Part shown: positions 37,248 through 47,066 of the stretch, piece after piece
How the letters are laid out: every line of letters starts with the position of its first letter
How positions within the stretch are numbered: the first letter of the stretch is position 1
Source: Spirochaeta sp. UBA5339
GTDB lineage: Bacteria > Spirochaetota > Spirochaetia > DSM-2461
Reading direction: 5' to 3'
DNA length: 64,000 nt
Assembly (NCBI GenBank): GCA_002408085.1
Contig: DHQL01000011.1
Location: 124,001 to 188,000, forward strand
Made by a program: the position numbers and the translations under genes
Notes under the pieces: model-generated
What the model was told of the DNA's origin: nothing
Databases searched by the model: none
What the model saw: only the letters and a program-made list of their open reading frames with translations

Positions 37248-40200
37248 ATGGTGACCATGGCCTACAGTTTTACCCCCTTGATCAGCAGATGGTTCAGTGA
37301 AAAATACGGTACTCCCACAGCCGCCCAGGAAGCGGCCTGGTCCATGGCCGAAGAGGGAAGACACTTCCTGCTCTCAGCCCCCACGGGAAGCGGAAAGACA
37401 CTGTCGGCCTTCCTCTATGCCATTGATCAGCTTATCAGGGAGGGCGGGGAGGAGACGGTACGCATACTCTATGTCTCCCCCCTGAAGGCCCTGAACAGTG
37501 ATATCCGGAGGAACCTTGAAACACCTCTACAGGAGATCAGGGATCGGGCTGAAAAGGAAGGAGTTGAACTGCCGCCGGTCCGGGTGGGCCTCAGAAGCGG
37601 TGACACGGACTCCTCGGAACGGCAGAGACAGTTCCGTCACCCCCCTTCCATCTTTATCACCACCCCCGAGAGCCTGAACCTGATCCTCACATCAGGACGG
37701 GGCGCCGATTTCTTTGGAAACCTTATAACCGTAATAATCGACGAGCTCCACAGCCTGATGCCCGGCAAACGGGGTGTTCATCTGATCACCGCCGTGGAGC
37801 GGCTTACCCTCTACTCGGGAGAGTTTCAGAGGATAGGCCTCTCCGCCACTGTCCAGCCCAGGGAGACTGCCTGCGCCTGGCTGGGAGGCTTTGATCCATC
37901 GGGAAAGAAACGAGTCGTTGAGTGGCTTGAACCGGTGATTCAAAAGAAGAAGGAGATCCGGGTCTCCTACCCCTATGCCGGCACCATAGATCCCGAACAT
38001 CCCATGGAAAAACTGATCTCCACCATCCTGGAGAGAGTGGCGGTCAACCGCTCCACTCTGGTCTTTGTTCCCACCCGTTCCATGGCCGAGTCCCTGACCC
38101 GGATGATCAATGAGGAGACCGGTGACCTCACGGCCTATGCCCATCACGGCTCCCTGAGCCGGGAGATCAGAAGCTCCGTGGAGGAGAGGATGAAGGCCGG
38201 AAAACTTAAGGCCATTATCGCAACAAGCTCCCTGGAACTGGGTATCGATATCGGAGCCCTGGACGAGGTGATCCAGGTCGGCACCCCCGTCAGCCAGGCG
38301 GTCCTGATCCAGAGACTGGGCCGGAGCGGTCATACCGTTGGAGGCATCAGCCGGGGTCTTCTTCTTCCCTTAAGCCCGACAGACCTGATCTTTGCCGCCT
38401 CCGCCGCCCGGTCAGTAACGGTCAATGAGGTGGAGGAGATGGTACCCCCCTCACGGCCCCTGGATATTCTCTGTCAGGTCATCCTTTCCATGGGATGCAC
38501 CGCCCGGTGGCTTCCGGATGATCTTTATGCCTTTATCCGGCAGTGCTGGACCTACAGGGATCTGAGCCGGAGGCAGTTTGATCTTGTTCTGGGGCTTCTT
38601 GAGGGACGATACGCCGAGACAAGGATTCCCGAACTGACACCCCGGATCTTCAGAGACCCCGAGTCAGGGGAGATCTTTGCCCGGGACTCGGCCCCCTCCC
38701 TCCTCTATATGTCGGGAGGCAGCATTGCCGACCGGGGGAACTACCGCATGGTACTTGCCGAGGGAGGAACCAGAATCGGTGATCTGGATGAGAAGTTTGT
38801 CTGGGAGAACCGTGTGGGATCTGTATTTCCCATGACCGGACGGATGTGGAAGATCACAGCCGTGGGCGACCGTGACGTCAAGGTTGCCCCCACAGGAGAG
38901 AGACCTTCCTCAACACCCTTCTGGCGGGCCGAGGGAATCTACGGTCCTCCCCTTCCTGCCCGGCGTACAGGAGAGCTTCTTAAAGAGCTGGCCCGGATGA
39001 AAGTTGAGGAGGCTCTTGAATATCTGCAGAGTTCCTGCTTTCTGGACAGGGAAGCAGCCGAAACACTGATGGACCAGCTCCAGGACTACAGTGACAAGTG
39101 CAGGGAGGCCTGGCCCCACAGGAGCAGAATCATCCAGGAGATTCACCGTTCCCCCTCAGGCGGCGCCGATGACTGGGTGATGATCCTCCACACCTTCCGG
39201 GGCGGCAAGATCAACTTCCTTCTGGCCCTCACTCTCGCCTCATACTGGGAAGAGGAGTACCGGCAGGATATCCCCTTTCTCTGCGACGAGGCCTCCATCA
39301 TTCTGCACCTCCCCGACAGGCAGAGGGGTGAGGCCCTACTGGAAAGGGTCTGTTCAAGAGACATCGACAAGCTGATCCGCAAGGGTCTTGAGTCCACCGC
39401 CTTCTTCGGTACCCATTTCAGGGAGACCGCCTCCCGGGCCCTGCTCCTGCCCCGGCGGAGCTTCAACCGCAGGCAGCCTCTCTGGCTGACCCGGCAGAAG
39501 TCGGGAAAACTCCTGAAGACGGTGGCGGGATATGAGGACTTCCCTGTCCTGGCCGAAACCTGGCGGACCTGCCTTCAGGACGAGACCTCCCCCGCCGGAC
39601 TGCGGGAGCTGATAGATCAGCTGAACTCGGGACAGGCCGAACTGATAACCCTCTACCCGAAGGAGCTCCCGCGCCTGAGCCTGCCCATAATGGGGCGGGA
39701 GACGGCGGCCCGGATTGCATCGGATGACACACCCCCGGGGAGCCTTGTATCGGAGCTTTCGGACTCCATAATGAAGGAGATGCTGGCGGGAAACCTCTTC
39801 CGCCCCCGGATCAGGATGGATGTGATCGCCGAGTTCGAAGCCAAGAGGAACAGAACCTGGCCGGGCTACGCCCCTGTACTGACGGAGGACCTGATGCTCC
39901 ACCTGGAGGACCGCGGCCTGATTCCACTGGATGAGTGGAAGAGCCTTCTGAAAGCGGCGGCAGAGCAGAGAAAGGAGGAAGGGAAAAACTGCTCTCCCCT
40001 GCCTGAAATCAGCGCTGCTGGAGACGGGCGATATGTCACCTTTTCCAGCGCTCAGGCGGAAGCCCTGCCCCCGGGATGGCTGAACTGGTACGGACCCGTC
40101 CCCCTGTCCAGGATTGACGGGCTTCTGGGAGTCCCACGGCAGAGCTGGCTCAATGCCCTGAGCAGTGAAACAGAGGATTTTGATGAGACCTATATCATAG

Positions 40201-41744
40201 ACTACCTCAGCGAGGATGCCCGGGAGCCTGAGATCTGCACCATGGAAAACCTTGAGATACTCCTCAGGATGCAGAGGCGGAAACACAGGGCCTTCAGGGG
40301 AGAGACGCCCTGTGAGAGACTGCCCCTCTTTCTGGCCCGCCGTCAGGGTCTGTGCTTTGGGCCCCCGATCCGCCCGAACGGCCCGGAAAACGGGCAGGCA
40401 ACCGGCATAAAGACCGAAGCCGAGGAGGAGCTCAAAAAGGCACTGGAGCCCCTTCTGGGCTGCCCCCTTCCCGCTGCCCTCTGGGAGGAGGATATTCTTC
40501 CCGCCCGAATTCCCGCCTACAGCAGCCGTGATCTGGACAGCCTTATTCTGAAGGGAGAACTCCTGTGGACCGGTCTGGAGAAAGGACGGATTCTCTTCTC
40601 CATTCCCGAGGAGTATCCCCTTTTCAAAACCCTTACAGATGGATCAGATAAGGACGGGCCGGACAATGATGAAACGGTTGAGAACCGGATACTCTCCCTG
40701 CTCAGGGAAGGCCCACTTGACTTTAGCGGCCTGAAGACCCGGCTTGCCCCCATACTGTCGACGGAACTGAACATGGCCCTCTGGAGCCTGGTCTGGCAGG
40801 GACTAGTCTGGAACAGCCGCCCCGAAACCCTGCGTCAGGGCATCCATACCTCCTTTAAAGAAGCTCCTCTGCACCGGGAGGCTCCTGAAGAGGGAGCGGA
40901 GATTAGAAGAATGCAGACCGGAGGCGGACTATACGGCTCTCCCCGAAGAGAGAGAGGCTTTTCCGGACGCAGCCGCTTCAGCCGCTGGAACCGTCCCCTG
41001 GCTGGAGAGTGGTTGATGACCACAGACAATCCGGCCCCGGATGAGACCGATCCAATGGAAGCCAATGAGATAAGCAAGGAGAAGGTGCGCCTCCTTCTGG
41101 ACCGCTACGGAATCATCTTCCGGGAACTTGTAAACCGGGAGAAGGGATTTCCCGACTGGAAGGAGTGCTTCACGGCCCTGAGGCAGATGGAGTTTTCCGG
41201 GGAGGTCCTGTCGGGAGCATTCTTCAAGGGCATAAGGGGCATACAGTTTATCACTCCCGGAGCCCTGGAGGATCTTGAAAAGCTGGAAGAAAGAGGAGAG
41301 TTCTGGTGCAGCAGCCTGGACCCGGTCTCCCCCTGCGGACTCTCACTGGATCTGAAGGAAGAACTCCCGGTGCGGAACAAGAACAGCTACCTTGTCTACA
41401 CCGGAGGGGAGCTTGCAGTGGTTGTGAGGAAAAATGGTAAGGTCCTGGATTTTCTAATGCCCCCGGAAGATCAGGTCGAGGCGGCCGGCGCGGTTCCGGA
41501 GCAAGTATCCCCGGAACAGGACGCCCAAAAGCCGGTGCCCCCGGTTCCGACAGCCCTGGAGAATCTGTTTAATCACCTCCTCTGCCGGCAGGAGAAACCC
41601 CTTAAAAGAGTTGTGGTGGAGGAGATCAACGGCGTTCCCGCATCGGAATCTCCCTATGCACAGATGCTGATGAAAATGGATTTTACTGAGGATTTTAAGT
41701 TTCTTATCCGCCGGCGGAGTCTGGCCTCATTCAGCGGCCGCTGA
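37248..41744 (+). CDS. lhr: Lhr-type large DEAD/DEAH-box helicase
   Basis: This 1498-aa superfamily 2 helicase is close to the length of E. coli Lhr (1538 aa). Helicase core motifs: Walker A SAPTGSGKT near residue 42, DELH motif II, SATV motif III, and domain 2 with SSLELGIDIG and QRLGRSGHT. A winged-helix and the Lhr-core C-terminal part follow (about 430-850). The remaining 600 residues are the long extension seen in full-length Lhr. Lhr proteins are ATP-driven 3'-5' DNA/RNA-DNA translocases linked to DNA repair. No repair exonuclease or ligase gene sits beside it. The first ATG has no clear SD. Its stop lies 18 bases inside the convergent asparaginase gene. Confidence 0.93.
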   Translation: MVTMAYSFTPLISRWFSEKYGTPTAAQEAAWSMAEEGRHFLLSAPTGSGKTLSAFLYAIDQLIREGGEETVRILYVSPLKALNSDIRRNLETPLQEIRDRAEKEGVELPPVRVGLRSGDTDSSERQRQFRHPPSIFITTPESLNLILTSGRGADFFGNLITVIIDELHSLMPGKRGVHLITAVERLTLYSGEFQRIGLSATVQPRETACAWLGGFDPSGKKRVVEWLEPVIQKKKEIRVSYPYAGTIDPEHPMEKLISTILERVAVNRSTLVFVPTRSMAESLTRMINEETGDLTAYAHHGSLSREIRSSVEERMKAGKLKAIIATSSLELGIDIGALDEVIQVGTPVSQAVLIQRLGRSGHTVGGISRGLLLPLSPTDLIFAASAARSVTVNEVEEMVPPSRPLDILCQVILSMGCTARWLPDDLYAFIRQCWTYRDLSRRQFDLVLGLLEGRYAETRIPELTPRIFRDPESGEIFARDSAPSLLYMSGGSIADRGNYRMVLAEGGTRIGDLDEKFVWENRVGSVFPMTGRMWKITAVGDRDVKVAPTGERPSSTPFWRAEGIYGPPLPARRTGELLKELARMKVEEALEYLQSSCFLDREAAETLMDQLQDYSDKCREAWPHRSRIIQEIHRSPSGGADDWVMILHTFRGGKINFLLALTLASYWEEEYRQDIPFLCDEASIILHLPDRQRGEALLERVCSRDIDKLIRKGLESTAFFGTHFRETASRALLLPRRSFNRRQPLWLTRQKSGKLLKTVAGYEDFPVLAETWRTCLQDETSPAGLRELIDQLNSGQAELITLYPKELPRLSLPIMGRETAARIASDDTPPGSLVSELSDSIMKEMLAGNLFRPRIRMDVIAEFEAKRNRTWPGYAPVLTEDLMLHLEDRGLIPLDEWKSLLKAAAEQRKEEGKNCSPLPEISAAGDGRYVTFSSAQAEALPPGWLNWYGPVPLSRIDGLLGVPRQSWLNALSSETEDFDETYIIDYLSEDAREPEICTMENLEILLRMQRRKHRAFRGETPCERLPLFLARRQGLCFGPPIRPNGPENGQATGIKTEAEEELKKALEPLLGCPLPAALWEEDILPARIPAYSSRDLDSLILKGELLWTGLEKGRILFSIPEEYPLFKTLTDGSDKDGPDNDETVENRILSLLREGPLDFSGLKTRLAPILSTELNMALWSLVWQGLVWNSRPETLRQGIHTSFKEAPLHREAPEEGAEIRRMQTGGGLYGSPRRERGFSGRSRFSRWNRPLAGEWLMTTDNPAPDETDPMEANEISKEKVRLLLDRYGIIFRELVNREKGFPDWKECFTALRQMEFSGEVLSGAFFKGIRGIQFITPGALEDLEKLEERGEFWCSSLDPVSPCGLSLDLKEELPVRNKNSYLVYTGGELAVVVRKNGKVLDFLMPPEDQVEAAGAVPEQVSPEQDAQKPVPPVPTALENLFNHLLCRQEKPLKRVVVEEINGVPASESPYAQMLMKMDFTEDFKFLIRRRSLASFSGR

Positions 41745-42764
41745 CATTTCTGCCATATCAAGGGCTACCGGCGCGGTCAGGTAGTCAAAAATCTTATCAA
41801 GCCGCTCTTTCCCGGTCAGATCCGGATTCTCGGCATCACAGCGCCCCACGGCATACATCATCTTCTGCACAGCAGCGGCGGGAGTCAGATCCAGTCCCTC
41901 CCGGACCCCCTGGTCCGAGGCCTGCTTTCCTGTGGCATAGAGATGGAGGATGGTGCTCCCCTTGAGGCATGTAGTAATCACAAGTGCGGGAATATGACGG
42001 TCCATCAGTTTTTTCAGCCCCGGCATCTCATGGGTGGGCAGGTTCCCCGAACCGAATCCCCCGAGGACTACACCCTTAAGTCCCTCCACATCGGCCAGGG
42101 CATCCAGCACCGAGAGATCGGAGCCGGAAGTCATGGGCAGATAGAGAACCGAAGGTTCCAGCCGGGGGTGGAGAACAGGACGGCTGTCACTGCGCCTGAT
42201 CCTGTGGTCCTGAAGCTGCACGCTCACCCCAAGCTCTCCCAGGGCGGGAACACGGATGGAGTGAAAGGCGTTGAAGCCGTGGACATTCTCCTTTATGCTC
42301 CGGTTTCCCCTTAAGATGCGGTCGCCGAAACAGATAACCACCTCTCCAAGATCCATGGAGGCGGTGCGTACCGAGTAGTAGAGATTGTTCAGTCCGTCGG
42401 GACCGGGTGCGAAGATCGGGAGCTGGGCGCCGGTGAGGACCACCGGTTTTCCCAGATTCTGAAGCATATAGCTCAGGGCGGCTGCGGTGTCGGCCATGGT
42501 GTCTGTGCCGTGGATCACCACAAAGCCCTCGAAGCTGTCGTAGTTCTTATGGATAAGCCGTGCAATCTCCATTCGGAGAGCGGCGGTCATATCGCTAGAG
42601 TCCATCCGCTGGAGGCGTTTCACCTCGAGGCTGGCAATCTCATGAAGACGGGGGACCATCTCGATATACTCGGTGGAACAGGGTATCAGGGAACCGTCGG
42701 TACCTGCGGTCTGACTGATGGTTCCTCCTGTATCCAGAATTAATATACGCGGTAGCTGGCTCAT
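41727..42764 (-). CDS. ansA: Type I-like L-asparaginase
   Basis: This 345-aa enzyme hydrolyses L-asparagine to aspartate and ammonia. The two catalytic motifs of the family are intact: DTGGTISQ at residues 11-18 (nucleophile T15) and VIHGTDTMADTAAALSYML near residue 85. There is no signal peptide, so it is cytoplasmic (type I). The SD GGGAGG lies just upstream. It follows fucU after 26 bases on the same strand, so both are probably driven by the promoter upstream of fucU. Pairing with a sugar mutarotase suggests the true substrate may be an amide or glycosylated amino acid, but that is inference. Its 3' end overlaps lhr by 18 bases. Confidence 0.93.
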   Translation of the reverse strand: MSQLPRILILDTGGTISQTAGTDGSLIPCSTEYIEMVPRLHEIASLEVKRLQRMDSSDMTAALRMEIARLIHKNYDSFEGFVVIHGTDTMADTAAALSYMLQNLGKPVVLTGAQLPIFAPGPDGLNNLYYSVRTASMDLGEVVICFGDRILRGNRSIKENVHGFNAFHSIRVPALGELGVSVQLQDHRIRRSDSRPVLHPRLEPSVLYLPMTSGSDLSVLDALADVEGLKGVVLGGFGSGNLPTHEMPGLKKLMDRHIPALVITTCLKGSTILHLYATGKQASDQGVREGLDLTPAAAVQKMMYAVGRCDAENPDLTGKERLDKIFDYLTAPVALDMAEMSAAAE

Positions 42765-42790
42765 CCCCGCCTCCCTATTTATAAGGAGTT

Positions 42791-43225
42791 CTAGTCTACG
42801 ACGACTCCCTTTCTTATCAGAATGTTAGCATACAGAGCGCCCTCGCCTGTGGCAACAACGGCAAAGGTCTTTTTGGCTCTTTCATAGAATTCGAAACGCT
42901 CGATAAAGTTAAGCTCTTTGATACTGCTGTTGTGTTTCTGAACGATGGCCTTGTACTCGTCCCAGATGGGTGTCTCCACATCGTCTCCGGGAACCTTCTC
43001 CATCAGGGATACGGGGATCTCATCACCGTAGGGGTCCAGGGGAAAGAGTTCCAGAATGGCATCCAGAATATCGGTGCCGCTGTGACCGTCGGCCCGGACA
43101 ACTCTCTGTCCGCAGGTGTCAGAAGGGAAATTGCCGTCGGCAATTACAATCTCGTCTCCGTGTCCCATCTCCATCAGAACCTTGACCAGTTCGGGAGAGA
43201 GGATCTTGGGTATCTTATTCAGCAT
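42791..43225 (-). CDS. fucU: FucU/RbsD-family sugar mutarotase
   Basis: This 144-aa cytoplasmic enzyme interconverts anomers of a sugar, L-fucose in the FucU branch and ribose in RbsD. Markers are ISPELVKVL-like opening residues, MGHGDEIVIADGNFP (catalytic His22), RADGH, NRF-like FIERFEFYERAKK and the C-terminal TGEGALYANILIRKG. Length and C-terminal wording match FucU better than RbsD. It lies downstream of the CUT2 ABC operon but after a terminator, and has its own promoter with a palindromic operator. It may serve the sugar brought in by that transporter. Confidence 0.92.
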   Translation of the reverse strand: MLNKIPKILSPELVKVLMEMGHGDEIVIADGNFPSDTCGQRVVRADGHSGTDILDAILELFPLDPYGDEIPVSLMEKVPGDDVETPIWDEYKAIVQKHNSSIKELNFIERFEFYERAKKTFAVVATGEGALYANILIRKGVVVD

Positions 43226-43277
43226 AGCTTCCTCCGCTTTTTAAGCTTTTTGGCAAGGCCTGATGCACAGACCCTTC

Positions 43278-43295
43278 TAGTGTTTTAAAACACTA
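43278..43295. promoter_or_regulatory. 18-bp perfect palindromic operator upstream of fucU
   Basis: TAGTGTTTTAAAACACTA is perfectly self-complementary and covers the -10 box of the fucU promoter, the classic place for a repressor. The pattern resembles operators of ROK-family sugar repressors (for example XylR-type TTAGTTT...AAACTAA), but no regulator gene is adjacent. Confidence 0.6.
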
Positions 43296-43310
43296 ATTCT
43301 GATTTGTCAA
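43282..43310 (-). promoter_or_regulatory. Sigma-70-type promoter of fucU-ansA
   Basis: On the minus strand a consensus TTGACA (43305-43310) and TAAAAC (43282-43287) are spaced by exactly 17 bases, 56 bases upstream of the fucU start. Confidence 0.6.
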
Positions 43311-43437
43311 CTTTTTTATATCCTTGATATCAACTATAAGCAGCTTCAGCCGACTCAAACCGAAACCTCCTGGTCTGGCAAATGCTCTACATTCGTATCT
43401 CCATAAAAGTGTTTTCAGGATAACTTTATAAACGCCC

Positions 43438-43463
43438 AAAAGCTGCCCATAATACAGGGCAGC
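43438..43463 (-). terminator. Terminator of the CUT2 sugar transporter operon
   Basis: On the minus strand GCTGCCC and GGGCAGC form a 7-bp stem with an 8-base loop, followed by TTTT, 23 bases past the binding-protein stop. Confidence 0.68.
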
Positions 43464-43486
43464 CTGGAATAAGAGATAAGTATCGA

Positions 43487-44410
43487 TTAGAGCTTGTCTT
43501 TTGTCAGTACGGATACTCCCGTATCAACATAGTTCTCGCTCAGTTCTTCACCGGCAAGAATCTTTACGGCACTCATCATACCTTCATATCCCATAACATC
43601 GGGATTCTGGGCCATGGTTGCCAGAAGATAGCCGTTTTTCACAAGACTCATAATCATATCAGACTTGTCGAATCCCACACCTACAACCTCTTTACCGGAC
43701 TCCTGGATGGCGTTACCGGTTCCCACAGTACAGCCTTCGTTGGCACCGAAGATTCCCACGCAGCCCAGGGTGATGTAGTTGGCGGCAATGTCCTTGGATC
43801 TGGCGGCATCACCGTCGGAGTACTGAGTCTCCAACAGGGTAAAGGCTGTTCCCTTGAAGGCATCCCTGAAGCCTGACTCTCTGGCCACGACACTGGCAGA
43901 GGCTGCGTTAACATTCACGATTCCGATATTTCCCGAGCTGACGCCGTTGGCCTTGAGGGCGGCGATCATTTCCATTCCGGCGGTCTTACCGGCAGCCTCA
44001 TTGTCGGTTGCCAGGGTCTGGTAGCCGGGAAAGTCTGCAGCGGAGTCAACATAGATGATCTTGACGCCGGACTCGGTTGCCTCCTTCAGGGCGCTTGTCA
44101 CAGCGGTGGGTCCGTTAGCGGCAAGAAGGATCGCTTCGGCACCGGCGGCCACGGCATTGTTGATCATCTCGATCTGCTTGGCGTCGTCTTTCACATCGGG
44201 AGCCATCCATCTGTAGCTGACATTACCCAGCTCTTCAACGGCCTTCTTACAGCCCGAGTCCACATTCACCCAGTGCTGGTCCATCTGGTCCATGGTGATT
44301 AGGTACACTCTGTGATCCTTACCACTCTCCTGAGCTCCGTTTGCAAAGGCAAACCCTCCGATAATCAGCAGCAGAAGAGACGTAACTAAAACCTGAAAAC
44401 ACTTTTTCAT
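43487..44410 (-). CDS. CUT2-type sugar ABC transporter, periplasmic binding protein
   Basis: This is a 307-aa RbsB/MglB-like binding protein (Peripla_BP_4 fold). It has a cleavable signal peptide (MKKCFQVLVTSLLLLIIGGFAFANGA) given here only as its ends MKKCF and AFANG. The family's opening strand is VYLITMDQMDQHWV, and the hinge-side motif EAILLAANGPTAVTSAL is present. GGAGG lies five bases before the ATG at 44410; the ATG at 44422 would contain that SD and is rejected. It is the last gene of the transporter operon. The ligand is probably a monosaccharide; FucU nearby hints at a fucose- or ribose-like sugar. Confidence 0.94.
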   Translation of the reverse strand: MKKCFQVLVTSLLLLIIGGFAFANGAQESGKDHRVYLITMDQMDQHWVNVDSGCKKAVEELGNVSYRWMAPDVKDDAKQIEMINNAVAAGAEAILLAANGPTAVTSALKEATESGVKIIYVDSAADFPGYQTLATDNEAAGKTAGMEMIAALKANGVSSGNIGIVNVNAASASVVARESGFRDAFKGTAFTLLETQYSDGDAARSKDIAANYITLGCVGIFGANEGCTVGTGNAIQESGKEVVGVGFDKSDMIMSLVKNGYLLATMAQNPDVMGYEGMMSAVKILAGEELSENYVDTGVSVLTKDKL

Positions 44411-44437
44411 AAAATCCTCCATTATTTCTTAACCGTG

Positions 44438-45487
44438 TCAATCCACGGATTTTACCAATGTAGTTGCCGGGGCCCCTTTCTTTTCTTCCTTCATTCTCTT
44501 GAATGATCCGGAGCGGACAATTATGTCCAGAAGAACGCTGACCACAACGATAATTCCAATAATAATATTCCTGATGGCCACTGGAGCCCCTGCAAACTGC
44601 AGACCGTTCTGGAGAACACCCCAGATGGAAGCTCCGATAACCGTTCCCAGAAGCAGTCCCTGACCGCCCAGGGTGGATACGCCCCCGATTACCGAGGCTG
44701 CAACCGCATAGAGCTCATAGCTGTTTCCCGCATCCATGGCCCCCATGCCGCTGGTGGCACAGAAGATCAGTCCCACCACGGTGGAACAGAATGCACTGAC
44801 CAGATAGGCCTTGGTGATAACAGAAACCGTATTCACTCCTGAAAGCTTGGAAGCCTCCAGATTTGATCCCACCGCGTAGATATGACGGCCGGTTCTGGTT
44901 CGGTTCAGAATAAAGTTGAAGACCATCCATAAAACCAGACCGATCCAAATGGTATTGAATACATTAAAGGTTCTGCCGTAGTAGAAGAAGTCCCTGAATC
45001 CCTGGGCTGCCTCACCGATGGAATCAGTGTTGTAGTTATTGTTGGCAATCTGGGCGATTCCCCGGGCTATGGTCATGGTCCCCAGGGTGGCAATAAAGGG
45101 GGGCAGTTTGCACAGAGATACAAGAAGACCGTTCCCCAGCCCCACCAGTAGACAACAGAACAGAGTTATCACGACTGCAGTCCAGGGGCTCACTCCCCTG
45201 GTCATCAGGGTGGCGCTGATCATGGTGGACATACCTATAACCGAACCTATGGAAAGGTCGATATTCCCGGTAATCAGCACATAGGACTGACCGATGCCGA
45301 TCAGCAGTATGGGGGCAATCTGGCGAAGCAGATTGCTGATATTTTTAGATGAAAAGAAGATGGGATTGAGGATTCCAAATACGATGCACAGCAGGATCAG
45401 CCCTACCGTTACCGTAATAACCTGTCCCATTCCCCTTGTGGACATCATTTTCTTCCACAAGTTCCACTGTTTTTCCTGTTTTAACAT
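44438..45487 (-). CDS. CUT2-type sugar ABC transporter, permease
   Basis: This is a 349-aa RbsC-like permease with about ten transmembrane helices. Typical phrases are YVLITGNIDLSIGSVIGMSTMI trimmed here to ITGNIDLSIGSVIG, TLGTMTIARGIAQ and the EAA-like loop around IGGVSTLGGQG. The SD GGAG precedes the ATG by four bases. It sits between the ATPase and binding-protein genes in the same direction and would form a homodimeric channel with them in the cytoplasmic membrane. Confidence 0.95.
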   Translation of the reverse strand: MLKQEKQWNLWKKMMSTRGMGQVITVTVGLILLCIVFGILNPIFFSSKNISNLLRQIAPILLIGIGQSYVLITGNIDLSIGSVIGMSTMISATLMTRGVSPWTAVVITLFCCLLVGLGNGLLVSLCKLPPFIATLGTMTIARGIAQIANNNYNTDSIGEAAQGFRDFFYYGRTFNVFNTIWIGLVLWMVFNFILNRTRTGRHIYAVGSNLEASKLSGVNTVSVITKAYLVSAFCSTVVGLIFCATSGMGAMDAGNSYELYAVAASVIGGVSTLGGQGLLLGTVIGASIWGVLQNGLQFAGAPVAIRNIIIGIIVVVSVLLDIIVRSGSFKRMKEEKKGAPATTLVKSVD

Positions 45488-45505
45488 ATTACTCCAGCCT
45501 TTTTA

Positions 45506-47017
45506 CTATGAATTAATTCCCTTGTCTTCAAAATGGGTAGCCGCTTCCATGATCTTTTCCTGACTCATATCCCCGGCTGCGAACTCCCCGGTGATTCGGC
45601 CGTCGCACATGACGATGACCCGATCGGATATTCCCATTATCTCGGGCATTTCCGAGGAGACAAAGAGGACAGCGATCCCCTTCTGTTTCAGATCGTTCAT
45701 CAGGTTGTAGATTTCCACCTTGGCAGCCACATCAATCCCCCTGGTGGGTTCATCAAACATCACTACCCGGCTGTTTCTGGCCAGCCACTTTCCCACGACG
45801 ATCTTCTGCTGATTTCCTCCTGACAGACTGGCTGCCGGAGCCTCCTGATCACTCATCTTAACAGAGAAGAGCTTTCGGGTTCTGTCCACCAGCTCCCTCT
45901 CCTTACCCCGGTTCACCACACCCAGGGGATTACAGAGGGTATCCAGGTTGGGCAGGGCGATGTTCTCCCTGATGGACAGCTTAGTACACAAACCGTCCTT
46001 CTTACGGTCCTCGGGAGCGAGAACGATGCCCTGACTGATGGCGCTTCCCGGAGATGAGATAAAGATCTCCTTTCCGTCCAGAAAGAACTGCCCCGACTCT
46101 CGGTGGTCGATGCCGAATATAGCCCTGGTGGTTTCAGTGCGTCCCGCCCCCATTAGCCCGGCGATCCCGACGATTTCCCCTTCCCTTAGGGTAAAGGAGA
46201 CATCCCGGACCATCCTTCCCGCATTGAGGTCTCTGACCTCAAAGATCTCTTTTCCCGCTTCCGTATCAAGACGGGGGAACTGATTGGTAATCTCCCGGCC
46301 CACCATATGGCTGATAATCTGATCCATGGTAAAGGAATCAAAGCTGCCCTTTGTGATAAAGCGTCCGTCCCGCATCACCGTTACCCGGTCTACAATATGC
46401 TTGAGCTCCTCCAGGCGGTGACTGATATAGACAATTCCGTGTCCCTGACTCTTTAGTCGGTTGATAATAATAAAAAGATCATCAATCTCCTTGTTGGTCA
46501 GGGCGCTTGTAGGCTCATCCATGATCAGGATTCTTGCATGACTTGAAAGAGCCTTGGCGATCTCTACCATCTGCTGCTTTGAAACGGGTAAATCGCCCAC
46601 CAGGGCATCCACATCCATATCAATCTGAAGTTCCCTGAGGACCTTCCGGGCCTCGTCCTTCATGGAGTGATTATTCAGAATACCTCCCGGAAGAACCGAC
46701 TCCTTCCCCAGAAACATGTTCTCTGCCACGCTGAGGTGAGGGCACATATTCAGCTCCTGATGAATGATGGCCACTCCGTGATGCTCCGCCGATTTCGGAG
46801 TCAGATCTCCCACCGTTTCTCCCGAAATTGTTACAGTCCCCTGATCCCTGGTATAGACACCGCTTAAGATCTTCATCAGTGTCGATTTACCGGCTCCGTT
46901 CTCTCCCAGCAGGGCCATGACTTCACCGGCACAGAGTTCAAAGGATACATTATCGAGGGCCTTCACCCCCGGAAAACTCTTGCTTATATTCTCCATATGC
47001 ACAATTTTTTCATTCAT
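45506..47017 (-). CDS. CUT2-type sugar ABC transporter, tandem ATPase
   Basis: This is a 503-aa RbsA/MglA-like protein with two ABC domains. The first has a full Walker A (GENGAGKST) and Walker B (ILIMDEPTSAL). The second has the usual altered P-loop of this family (GLMGAGRTETT), an intact LSGGNQQK signature and a Walker B VVMFDEPTRGID. It should power import of the sugar bound by the downstream binding protein. No clear SD precedes the ATG. Forty-nine bases upstream ends the pseudo-ATPase gene, which has the same two-domain plan but without catalytic residues; comparison of the two is instructive. Confidence 0.96.
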   Translation of the reverse strand: MNEKIVHMENISKSFPGVKALDNVSFELCAGEVMALLGENGAGKSTLMKILSGVYTRDQGTVTISGETVGDLTPKSAEHHGVAIIHQELNMCPHLSVAENMFLGKESVLPGGILNNHSMKDEARKVLRELQIDMDVDALVGDLPVSKQQMVEIAKALSSHARILIMDEPTSALTNKEIDDLFIIINRLKSQGHGIVYISHRLEELKHIVDRVTVMRDGRFITKGSFDSFTMDQIISHMVGREITNQFPRLDTEAGKEIFEVRDLNAGRMVRDVSFTLREGEIVGIAGLMGAGRTETTRAIFGIDHRESGQFFLDGKEIFISSPGSAISQGIVLAPEDRKKDGLCTKLSIRENIALPNLDTLCNPLGVVNRGKERELVDRTRKLFSVKMSDQEAPAASLSGGNQQKIVVGKWLARNSRVVMFDEPTRGIDVAAKVEIYNLMNDLKQKGIAVLFVSSEMPEIMGISDRVIVMCDGRITGEFAAGDMSQEKIMEAATHFEDKGINS

Positions 47018-47066
47018 GAGTCTATTTAAAATCCGGTTTCCCGATCTGTAAAGGAGGACAGAATTA

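Noticed and set aside
44410..44422. Upstream ATGs (44422 and 63841) as starts of the two binding proteins
   Set aside because: Each upstream ATG contains the SD GGAGG used by the next ATG, which also gives a clean signal peptide.
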